The notes under the pieces are model-generated. The model did no database searches. It saw only the letters and a program-made list of their open reading frames with translations, and was not told the origin of the DNA. Of a stretch of DNA of 8,150 nt, positions 1 through 6,884 are shown in pieces. The translations under genes and the position numbers were made by a program. The stretch's first letter is position 1; every line of letters starts with the position of its first letter. Origin of the DNA: Terriglobia bacterium (lineage in GTDB: Bacteria; Acidobacteriota; Terriglobia; UBA7540); assembly GCA_020072905.1 (NCBI GenBank), contig JAIQGB010000187.1:1-8150 (forward strand), read 5' to 3'.

Positions 1-542
<542 letters not shown>

Positions 543-597
543 CGCGCTTGGGCTTGTTGCCACAAAAACCAGCGTCGCGTTCCTGAAGTCAAGCCCC

Positions 598-1086
598 ATG
601 AAACGCATCTATCTATCACTCGGCTCGAACGTCGGCGATCGAGTCAGCCATATCCGGAAGGCTTGCGAATTGCTTCCCACCGCCGGCATCGTGGTCCGCA
701 GGGTCTCTTCGTGTTACAAGACCGAACCCGTGGATTTCGCGCCGCAGCGCTGGTTTGTAAACTGCGTCATCGAGGCTGAGACCGACCTGATGCCTTTACA
801 ATTGCTCAAGGCTTTGCAGTCTCTGGAGAGACGGCTTGGACGGCGGCCGGGAATCTCCAAGGGCCCGCGGCCGATTGACATCGACATCCTGCTCTATGAG
901 AATGTCGTCGTCCGCTCGTCGGCTCTGACGATTCCCCACGAACGGCTCGCGGAGCGTCGCTTCGTCCTGGTCCCGCTTGGGGAACTTGCGTCGCACGTTC
1001 GACACCCGGTGACGCAGCGGACGGTTCTGGAGATGCTCCACGAGACGACGGACATGAGTCAAGTGATCAGATTGAAATCTGAATGA
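598..1086 (+). CDS. folK: 2-amino-4-hydroxy-6-hydroxymethyldihydropteridine pyrophosphokinase (HPPK)
   Basis: HPPK transfers pyrophosphate from ATP to 6-hydroxymethyl-7,8-dihydropterin, the step before dihydropteroate synthase in cytoplasmic folate synthesis. The 162-residue length is normal for a stand-alone HPPK. The N-terminus has YLSLGSNVGDR (residues 5-15), the pterin-binding start of the fold. RWFVNCVIEAET lies in the middle. The PROSITE-type signature KGPRPIDIDILLYE (residues 88-101) includes the two Mg-binding aspartates D94 and D96. IPHERLAERRFVLVPLGELA is the usual C-terminal block. The ATG at 598 sits immediately before the conserved first strand, so the start is convincing although no clear Shine-Dalgarno is seen. 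The last codons and the TGA stop lie inside a 7-bp repeat tract that continues downstream, so the extreme C-terminus may have been set by repeat growth. It is separated from ruvB by 55 bases and from the kinase gene by 114 bases. Confidence 0.96.
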   Translation: MKRIYLSLGSNVGDRVSHIRKACELLPTAGIVVRRVSSCYKTEPVDFAPQRWFVNCVIEAETDLMPLQLLKALQSLERRLGRRPGISKGPRPIDIDILLYENVVVRSSALTIPHERLAERRFVLVPLGELASHVRHPVTQRTVLEMLHETTDMSQVIRLKSE

Positions 1087-1184
1087 TGAATGCTGAGTGA
1101 TGAATGATGAATTCCGGGGAAGAGCGAGGAGAGCGAAGCGCGGTCCTTAGCTCCCAATTTATAATTCATCATTCATAATTCCCA
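1073..1184. repeat. Degenerate heptameric repeat tract with inverted partner (hairpin-forming) between folK and the kinase gene
   Basis: From 1073 the sequence runs in steps of seven bases: TGAAATC, then TGAATGA, TGAATGC, TGAGTGA, TGAATGA and TGAATTC, ending at 1114. The second unit contains the folK TGA stop. About 50 bases later the same kind of heptads appear in reverse complement (1156-1184, read on the minus strand as GAATTAT, GAATGAT, GAATTAT). The two arms share an exact 14-base inverted repeat, 1100-1113 against 1163-1176, so the transcript could form a long hairpin around a GC-rich, purine-rich centre. This is directly seen. A role as terminator, REP-like element or miniature mobile element is not shown. 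Confidence 0.8.
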
Positions 1185-1200
1185 AAAATCAACGCGCCAC

Positions 1201-1866
1201 GTGGCCAAGCTGCCAAAGTTCGAGCCTCCGCGCTACATCGCCATCGAGGGCCCGATTCGCGTGGGCAAGTCCAGCCTGGCGAGAATTCTCGCGGAGCGGA
1301 TGAGCGCTGTGCTGCTCCGCGATGTCGAATCCAACCCCTTCCTGGAGAGTTTCTATGGAGACAAGCCTGCGGCGGCGCTGGCTGCGCAGCTTTACTTCCT
1401 TGTGGAGCGATACAAGCAGTTGCGGGAGCTGGATCTGGCCGCGCATGCCAGCCACGCCGTAGTCAGCGACTATCTCTTCGAAAAAGACAGGATCTTCGCC
1501 TACTTGAATCTCACCGATGTCGAGTTGGACCTCTATAATCGCTTCTACGAGCTCTTCGTCGGACAGGTTCCCCTCCCTGATTTGGTGATATACTTACAGG
1601 CGAAACCGGAGACGCTCCGCCGGCGCATCGGCAGGAAGAACGTGCCGATGGAGCATCACATCTCCGACGAGTATCTGGAGGAAGTGGTCAAGGCGTACGA
1701 GCACTTTTTCTTTCATTATCGCTCGAGTAGCCTGCTGGTGGTGGACACGTCCGAGATCGATTTCATCGACCGGAACGAGGATTTGCAGGAGTTGTTGCAC
1801 CGCCTGAGCCAGCCGGTGAAAGGCACGCAGTATTTTCTGCCGCTTGGATCCGCCTCGGCGGACTGA
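1201..1866 (+). CDS. Deoxynucleoside kinase (deoxyadenosine/deoxyguanosine kinase family)
   Basis: This P-loop kinase phosphorylates a deoxynucleoside at the 5' position for dNTP salvage in the cytoplasm. It has 221 residues, normal for the bacterial dAK/dGK family. The Walker A motif is residues 17-24 (GPIRVGKS), with an Arg where family members usually have Gly (GPIGVGKS). AAQLYFLVERYKQL (residues 61-74) is the substrate-site helix. SDYLFEKDRIFA (89-100) occupies the position of the DRS motif of better-known kinases, with DYL in place of DRS. LRRRIGRKNVPME (139-151) is the arginine-rich LID. The start is GTG 1201, the only start that leaves an N-terminus of normal length ahead of the P-loop. 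No Shine-Dalgarno is obvious. It lies between folK and panB on the same strand. Which deoxynucleoside is preferred cannot be read from the sequence. Thymidylate kinase was considered but the motifs fit the dNK family better. Confidence 0.9.
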   Translation: MAKLPKFEPPRYIAIEGPIRVGKSSLARILAERMSAVLLRDVESNPFLESFYGDKPAAALAAQLYFLVERYKQLRELDLAAHASHAVVSDYLFEKDRIFAYLNLTDVELDLYNRFYELFVGQVPLPDLVIYLQAKPETLRRRIGRKNVPMEHHISDEYLEEVVKAYEHFFFHYRSSSLLVVDTSEIDFIDRNEDLQELLHRLSQPVKGTQYFLPLGSASAD

Positions 1867-1963
1867 GACGCCCATCATGGAAAACGGAAGGCGGCGGGGG
1901 GCGAGGGAGAGCGCCACGGACCGCCGAGCGAAAATTTCAACCCTCTCTGTCCAGGCCAGTGGA

Positions 1964-1977
1964 GGCCCGCTCGGGCC
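1964..1977 (+). other. Short GC hairpin downstream of the kinase gene
   Basis: GGCCC at 1964-1968 can pair with GGGCC at 1973-1977 around the four bases GCTC, about 100 bases after the kinase stop. There is no T-run after it, so it is not a standard intrinsic terminator. It could be chance in GC-rich sequence. Confidence 0.25.
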
Positions 1978-2041
1978 CCCGGGCACTCGCGCGAAGAGCG
2001 CCGGTGAGAAAATCCTGCGGCAGAGGGGGTTTCTAATTTGG

Positions 2042-2130
2042 GATTGCCGATTTTCGATTTCGGATTCCGGAAGCGCGCGGAACACTCGAAGATCCGCCGT
2101 TCCGGATTTTCAACCTTCGACTCTCGACTC
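2042..2130. repeat. Two further heptameric repeat tracts upstream of panB
   Basis: The 284-base gap between the kinase gene and panB has no convincing gene. It does contain four 7-bp units in a row at 2042-2069 (GATTGCC, GATTTTC, GATTTCG, GATTCCG). A second tract of three 7-bp units lies at 2110-2130 (TCAACCT, TCGACTC, TCGACTC). The units differ from those after folK but share the same period of seven. The second tract ends only 20 bases before the panB start and so lies in its 5' untranslated leader if transcription comes from upstream. Periodicity is seen directly; function is unknown. Confidence 0.65.
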
Positions 2131-2138
2131 CGCTCTGC

Positions 2139-2143
2139 GAGGT
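2139..2143 (+). promoter_or_regulatory. Ribosome binding site of panB
   Basis: GAGGT at 2139-2143 lies about 8 bases before ATG 2151 (counted from GAGG). It supports that ATG over other candidate starts. Confidence 0.6.
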
Positions 2144-2150
2144 CAACGCC

Positions 2151-3035
2151 ATGGACCCCAAGCCTGAGGCCGTGAGCAAGATCACCGTTCCCGTCATCCT
2201 GGACCGCAAGTTGCGCGGGGAGAAGGTCACCTGCCTGACCGCCTACGATTACCCCACCGCGCGCCTGGTCGACGAGTCAGGCATTGACATGATTCTGGTC
2301 GGCGACTCGTTGGGCCAGGTGGTCTTGGGTTACGATTCGACGATCCCCGTGACCCTCGACGAAATGCTTCACCACCTGCGCGCCGTGCGCCGGGCCACAC
2401 ACCGGGCTCTGCTGATCGTGGACCTCCCTTACGGCGCCTACCACCAGGGGGAAGAGGAAGCACTGCGCGCAGGCATTCGCTGCCTGAAGGAAGGCGCCGA
2501 GTCGGTCAAACTCGAGGGCGGAAGCAAGCGCGCCGCGCTCATCCGGCGCCTGGTGGACGCCGAGATTCCGGTGATGGGCCACATCGGCTTGACGCCACAA
2601 TCCGTGCACAACTTCGGCGGCTACCGTGTGCAAGGCAGGACGCTCGAATCCGCCAATGATCTGCTGGCTGACGCGCAGGCCGTCGAAGACGCCGGCGCGT
2701 TCGCGCTGGTCCTGGAAGGGATTCCTCGCGAGCTTGCGGCCCTCATCACCGGGCGGCTGCGCATCCCCACCATCGGCATCGGCGCCGGGCCCGACTGCGA
2801 CGGCCAGGTTCTGGTGATCCACGACCTGTTGGGGTTGGCCAATCAACCCCCTCCCAAGTTCGTGCGGCCGTATGCGGAACTGGCTGCGGTCGCCCGCGGC
2901 GCCGTTGCCCGATATCGGGATGACGTCGCCACCGGCCGCTTCCCTGGCGACGCTGAGTCCTACCACTGGTCGCCCGGATTGCGCGAGCAGTTTGTAAAAT
3001 GGGCTACAATCAGAAACCTGAAGGATGAAGCGTGA
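2151..3035 (+). CDS. panB: 3-methyl-2-oxobutanoate hydroxymethyltransferase (ketopantoate hydroxymethyltransferase)
   Basis: PanB makes ketopantoate from 2-ketoisovalerate and 5,10-methylenetetrahydrofolate, the committed step toward pantothenate and CoA. It is cytoplasmic, Mg-dependent, and usually decameric. The 294 residues form a TIM barrel with all expected landmarks: LTAYDYPTAR (29-38), the metal ligand D52 in LVGDSLG, D91 in IVDLPYGAY, K120 and E122 in SVKLEGG, MGHIGLTPQ (142-150), the catalytic Glu E189 in LEGIP, and IPTIGIGAGPDCDGQVLV near the C-terminus. It is about 30 residues longer than the common 264, from a short N-terminal and a C-terminal extension. A GAGG ribosome site precedes the ATG. 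panC follows 86 bases later, and the one-carbon donor links it functionally to the folate gene folK upstream. Confidence 0.97.
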   Translation: MDPKPEAVSKITVPVILDRKLRGEKVTCLTAYDYPTARLVDESGIDMILVGDSLGQVVLGYDSTIPVTLDEMLHHLRAVRRATHRALLIVDLPYGAYHQGEEEALRAGIRCLKEGAESVKLEGGSKRAALIRRLVDAEIPVMGHIGLTPQSVHNFGGYRVQGRTLESANDLLADAQAVEDAGAFALVLEGIPRELAALITGRLRIPTIGIGAGPDCDGQVLVIHDLLGLANQPPPKFVRPYAELAAVARGAVARYRDDVATGRFPGDAESYHWSPGLREQFVKWATIRNLKDEA

Positions 3036-3121
3036 GGCTTCAACGCAACTCGGCCGCCGACGGATGACCCACGGCGCGCGCTTTCTCGCTTTTGCGCCTC
3101 AGTCTCCATACTTCACCGGCT

Positions 3122-4660
3122 ATGCAACTCATCACCTCGATTGCGGAGATGCAGGGCTTCGCGCGCCAGACACGGAGCGCGGGAAAATCGCTGGCACTTG
3201 TCCCCACCATGGGAGCCCTGCACGAAGGCCACCTCAGCCTGCTTCGCCAGGCGCGACGACAGTGCGACGTTGTGGTCGTTTCAATCTTCGTCAACCCGAC
3301 GCAGTTCGGGCCGTCCGAAGACATATCACACTACCCCAGAAACCTGGACAAAGACCTCGAGGCGCTCCGCCCTTTCAGAGCCGAAGCCGTGTTCGCTCCC
3401 ACCGCCGGCGAAATGTATCCGGAGGGCTTCGAATCGTTCGTTACGCCGGGTGAGACCGCGGCGCCACTGGAGGGCGCTTCACGCCCCAGCCACTTCCAGG
3501 GCGTCGCCACCGTCGTCCTGAAACTGCTCAACATCGTCAAACCAGACGTCGCCTACTTCGGCCAAAAGGACTTCCAGCAGGCGCTGATCATCCGGCGCCT
3601 GGTGGAAGACCTGAATTTGGAAACGCGGCTGGTGATCTGTCCGATCGTTCGTGAGGCAGATGGACTGGCCCGGAGTTCGCGGAACGCTTATCTCAGCGCG
3701 GAAGACCGCCAGGCGGCGACGGTCCTCACTCGCAGCCTGCGCAGGGTGGAGGAACTGGCTCACACCGGTGAAACCCGGGCAAGCGTGCTGCTCGAGGAAA
3801 TGCGCCGCGTGTTCGCCGGCGAGCAGCGCGCGCAACTCGACTACGCGGCCATCGTGGATCCCGTCAAGCTCCAGCCCGTGGAACGAGTCGCCAGCGGCTG
3901 CGTCGCCTTAGTCGCGGCGCGAGTCGGTCCGGCACGCCTCATCGACAATCTGATTCTCGGTCCGCCAGGAACCAGCCCTGAGATGCTCCTGCAGCTCGCC
4001 CTGACGGCACGGCCCATCGCCAGCGCCCACGCGCGCATTCCCGGTCTCGAGACCGACGTCCTGCGGCTGAAGATCGAGAACTGCCGGGACTGCGCGGCGA
4101 TTATTTCGATCCGCCTCCCTCCCCGCGAATTCCTCAGCAAGTACGTCAAGCGCGATTATCCCGACCTGAATGTGGTGCGTATCGCCGTCATGGGCCGCGA
4201 CGCTCCCTTGAACGCGGAGACCTTTCTTTACCACACCCCCGAACGGCAGAACCGTTTCACCGCCGCGTTGTATGAGCTCGTGGGGGTTCGAGACTTCGCC
4301 GAATTCAAGACGCGGTTTGTCCTGATGGACGCTCTCCGCTGCCACACAACCTCGCCGCATGCTCCGGAGAAAGCCTTGGGCTACTGCGCCAAGCACCTTC
4401 GCGAGGAGCTGAGACTCTTCCCCCATCTTGAGACGATTGTGGTGATGGGCGAGGACGCCGCCTTGCAGTTCCAGCGGCTCCTGTTGGGTCGCAGCGCAAA
4501 GGAGATTCGGCCGTTCGGAGATCTGCTCCGCGAGCGGGGTTGGACTCAGGAAAAGGCGCACATCGCGGCACTCAGCGACCAGCCGCTCCAGATTCTTTAC
4601 TGCTACCACCCGACATTCGGCTACCAGCGCAGCCCCACCCTGGCCGCCTTGCTGAAATAG
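3122..4660 (+). CDS. panC: Pantothenate synthetase (PanC) fused in frame to an Fe-S uracil-DNA-glycosylase-like domain
   Basis: The first 280 residues are pantoate-beta-alanine ligase, which joins pantoate and beta-alanine with ATP to give pantothenate. Landmarks are PTMGALHEGH (28-37, HIGH-type ATP motif), FVNPTQFG (56-63), YFGQKDFQQ (145-153), RSSRNAYLS (184-192, KMSKS-like) and RLIDNLIL (272-279), where ordinary PanC ends. The frame then continues for about 230 residues. That part has C321xxC324, LMDALRC407, C422 in GYCAKHLREEL followed by ETIVVMGEDAA, and YHPTFGY with H496. This order (CxxC, C, C about 15 residues later, VxGxxAA, HP[ST]) is that of family-4 uracil-DNA glycosylases, where the four Cys hold a 4Fe-4S cluster. 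The catalytic GEAPG motif appears degenerate (GRDAP, 358-362). I chose ATG 3122 because MQLITSIAEMQ is the usual PanC N-terminus; a TTG at 3092 would add ten residues. No clear ribosome site. The PanC part is near certain; the second domain is a motif-based assignment. Confidence 0.9.
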   Translation: MQLITSIAEMQGFARQTRSAGKSLALVPTMGALHEGHLSLLRQARRQCDVVVVSIFVNPTQFGPSEDISHYPRNLDKDLEALRPFRAEAVFAPTAGEMYPEGFESFVTPGETAAPLEGASRPSHFQGVATVVLKLLNIVKPDVAYFGQKDFQQALIIRRLVEDLNLETRLVICPIVREADGLARSSRNAYLSAEDRQAATVLTRSLRRVEELAHTGETRASVLLEEMRRVFAGEQRAQLDYAAIVDPVKLQPVERVASGCVALVAARVGPARLIDNLILGPPGTSPEMLLQLALTARPIASAHARIPGLETDVLRLKIENCRDCAAIISIRLPPREFLSKYVKRDYPDLNVVRIAVMGRDAPLNAETFLYHTPERQNRFTAALYELVGVRDFAEFKTRFVLMDALRCHTTSPHAPEKALGYCAKHLREELRLFPHLETIVVMGEDAALQFQRLLLGRSAKEIRPFGDLLRERGWTQEKAHIAALSDQPLQILYCYHPTFGYQRSPTLAALLK

Positions 4661-4680
4661 GTCTTCCCGGATCCTCGCCT

Positions 4681-6732
4681 TCAGCGCGTGGAGGGTGACG
4701 CGCCCGGGGGAGGAAAGTGTTTCTCGAACCACGCGATGGAGCGGTCGATCCAATCGATGACGTGGTTCGTCTCCCTCAATCCATGCCCTTCGCGCGGATA
4801 GCGCACCATAACCGTCTCAACGCCCACGTCCTTAAGGGCGATGTAATACTGCTCGGTCTCGGCGATGGGAACGTCGCTGTCGTTTTCGCCGTGCACCAGC
4901 ATCGTGGGCGTATGGACCTGCGCGACGTGCTTGAGCGCAGAGCGCTCCCACAGAAGGTCCATCAGGTTGTCCTGGTGAACGAACTGCCCGAATTCCATCT
5001 CCTCATACTGGTTGTAGTAGGTCATGTAGTTGTAGCTGATCAGATTAGAAATGCCTGCTGTAGGAATCGCGGCCTTGAACATGTTCGTCTGCGTCATAAA
5101 CCACATGCTGAGCTGCCCGCCGTAGCTGACGCCTTCCAGGCCCAGGCGGTCGCGGTCGATCCAGAGATATCGCCGCAGCGCCGCGCTCACACCGTAAAGC
5201 ACGTCCTGCGCCTCATCCCCATTCTGGTCGCCGAAGACCGCGTCGGCGAATTTCTGGCCGTAGCCCGTCGAACCACGATAGTTCACCATGAGCGTGGCCC
5301 AACCCCGCGCCGCGTAAACTTGCGCCTTGAAGTTGAAGGCCGGACCATTCTGGCCGTGGGGACCGCCGTGAATCATAACGATCATGGGATGCTTCGAACC
5401 CGGCGTCATACCCAGTGGCTTGGTCAAGAACGCTTCCACCTCGTATTTGTTGTCGTTGCTGATGAACGTGAAGGGCTCGACTTCGGCAATTTGTTTGCCG
5501 CGCAGGACCTCGGCATTCAAATCTGTGAGCTTTCGAATCGACCTGCCCTTCTTCAGATACAACTCCGCCCCATCTGTGGGGCTTTGGAACGCGTAGGCGA
5601 TCGCGCCGTCTTTTCCGACCGACCAGGCGTCGACAACTCCTCTCTCTTTGATGACTGCTTCGGGCGACCCTTCGCCGATCGGCAAGCGATAAAGGGACAC
5701 GCTGCCCCGCTCCTGAACGGTGGCATAAACGGCGCGCCCATCGGGCGCCCAGGCCGGGTCACCCTGGCGGTTATCGATCGCGGCGCCGAGCTCGCGCCGG
5801 TTGCGCCCGTCTGCGTCGATCAGCCAGACGTGGTTGTCTTCCATGGTGGTCTCAAGATCGGTGAGCCCGCGCTTGGTGCCCGAATAGACAATCGTCTTGC
5901 CGTCCGGCGACCATCGCGGAACGTACTCGGCGCTTTCCGTCGCCGTCAGGCGGCGAATGGAACCATCCATGACCTTGACGGCAAAGAGGTCATAATTGAA
6001 GAACTGATCGGCGTTGGGCTCGCGGTTCGAGACGAAGGCGATTTCCTCTCCATTCGGTGACCAGTCAAGAGAATGCTCGTAATAGACGCCGTCGGTAACT
6101 TGGCGGACTTTCCGGCTCGCCACGTCCACAACAAAAATATGCTGCCGCCGGTTGTCATTGAAGTGTGAGTTCCCTTCCGCGTAGTCAGGCTTATAGAGAT
6201 AGCGGGTAATGACCATCGGATCGCCGCCGGCTTCGTCCGTCTCCGGGCCGGGAGTTGTGGAGACAAAAGCAATCTTCTTGCTATCCAGAGACCAAGTCAG
6301 CATCTTGCCGGGATTCTGGGTGGGGCTGTTGGTGCCTTCGACCTCGGCAAGAGAGATCGCCTCCGAGCCATCGGGCCGCGCCACCATCAGAAATGTGCCA
6401 TCTGTTTCGGACTTCAGATAGGCGATCCAGCGCCCGTCGGGGGACCACTGCGGGTCGGAACTTGTTTCCTGTACCTCGCCGAAGCGCACGGCCTTGCCCG
6501 TCTCGACTTCCATCACCCACACTTGGGAATAAGGCCGCCCGGGACCGTCGCGGTTCTCCATGGTGTAGGCGATCCGCGCGCCGTCCGGAGAGAACTCCAC
6601 ACCGCCGACGGACCGCAGCCGCGAGAGATCCTGACTCTCCAGGCCGCCGCCGCGCGCAACGACAGCCATGGCGAATGCCGCCATGACCACGGCGGCTCTT
6701 GCCACAACATGGAGCACGGCGCGGTTGCGCAT
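4681..6732 (-). CDS. Secreted S9 family peptidase (prolyl oligopeptidase / acylaminoacyl-peptidase type)
   Basis: This is a serine peptidase that hydrolyses peptides within or at the end of oligopeptides. It has 683 residues from the chosen start. Residues 1 to about 27 form a signal peptide: RNR, then a hydrophobic stretch rich in Ala and Val, with possible cleavage near AVVARG, so a periplasmic or exported location is inferred. Residues 40-400 carry about six TolB/PD40-type propeller repeats (FSPDGARIAY 47-56, WSPDGRWIAY, WSLDSKKIAF, WSPNGEEIAF, WSPDGKTIVY, WAPDGRAVYA). The alpha/beta hydrolase domain follows, with HGGPHG (455-460), the nucleophile S536 in GVSYGG, D618 in HGENDSDVP and H650 in REGHGL, a complete triad. 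ATG 6732 is chosen over an upstream extension because it has a strong ribosome site and begins the signal peptide, whereas the extension overlaps the peroxiredoxin gene. Substrate is unknown. It converges with panC at its 3' end, with 20 bases between. Confidence 0.94.
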   Translation of the reverse strand: MRNRAVLHVVARAAVVMAAFAMAVVARGGGLESQDLSRLRSVGGVEFSPDGARIAYTMENRDGPGRPYSQVWVMEVETGKAVRFGEVQETSSDPQWSPDGRWIAYLKSETDGTFLMVARPDGSEAISLAEVEGTNSPTQNPGKMLTWSLDSKKIAFVSTTPGPETDEAGGDPMVITRYLYKPDYAEGNSHFNDNRRQHIFVVDVASRKVRQVTDGVYYEHSLDWSPNGEEIAFVSNREPNADQFFNYDLFAVKVMDGSIRRLTATESAEYVPRWSPDGKTIVYSGTKRGLTDLETTMEDNHVWLIDADGRNRRELGAAIDNRQGDPAWAPDGRAVYATVQERGSVSLYRLPIGEGSPEAVIKERGVVDAWSVGKDGAIAYAFQSPTDGAELYLKKGRSIRKLTDLNAEVLRGKQIAEVEPFTFISNDNKYEVEAFLTKPLGMTPGSKHPMIVMIHGGPHGQNGPAFNFKAQVYAARGWATLMVNYRGSTGYGQKFADAVFGDQNGDEAQDVLYGVSAALRRYLWIDRDRLGLEGVSYGGQLSMWFMTQTNMFKAAIPTAGISNLISYNYMTYYNQYEEMEFGQFVHQDNLMDLLWERSALKHVAQVHTPTMLVHGENDSDVPIAETEQYYIALKDVGVETVMVRYPREGHGLRETNHVIDWIDRSIAWFEKHFPPPGASPSTR

Positions 6733-6742
6733 CCTCACCTCC
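6733..6742 (-). promoter_or_regulatory. Strong ribosome binding site of the S9 peptidase gene
   Basis: On the minus strand GGAGGTGAGG lies directly before ATG 6732, with GGAGG five bases from the start codon. This is the best Shine-Dalgarno in the window and decides the start of the peptidase gene. Confidence 0.8.
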
Positions 6743-6884
6743 CCACCTCGGGCGCACCTCTGATGAGACGGGGGCCTTGAGAATCTCGACGCAGAGAGAA
6801 AACGCCGCCCGCGGTCCTCGCGTGCCAGACTTTCTGTGGCGGCCTCCGACGACGCCCTCCCGAACTCGAGGCAGCCACCGTGCA

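Noticed and set aside
1844..2167. 107-codon plus-strand frame across the kinase-panB gap
   Set aside because: Low-complexity Arg/Ser-rich translation that crosses heptameric repeats and overlaps both neighbours in another frame; no family resemblance.
2277..2966. Minus-strand open frame of 229 codons opposite panB
   Set aside because: Antisense to panB, whose active-site residues are all present; no independent motifs.
4661..4680. Possible shared terminator between convergent panC and peptidase genes
   Set aside because: The 20-base gap shows no stem with a T-run on either strand.
3908..4753. Minus-strand open frame of 281 codons opposite the panC 3' domain
   Set aside because: It overlaps both the fused panC domain and the peptidase 3' end, and has no motifs. 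The plus-strand frame carries ordered cysteine and HPT motifs, so it is the coding one.
4717..6060. Plus-strand open frame of 447 codons opposite the S9 peptidase gene
   Set aside because: It is antisense to a clearly real peptidase with a complete catalytic triad and propeller repeats. Its translation shows no recognisable family and reflects GC-rich codon bias.
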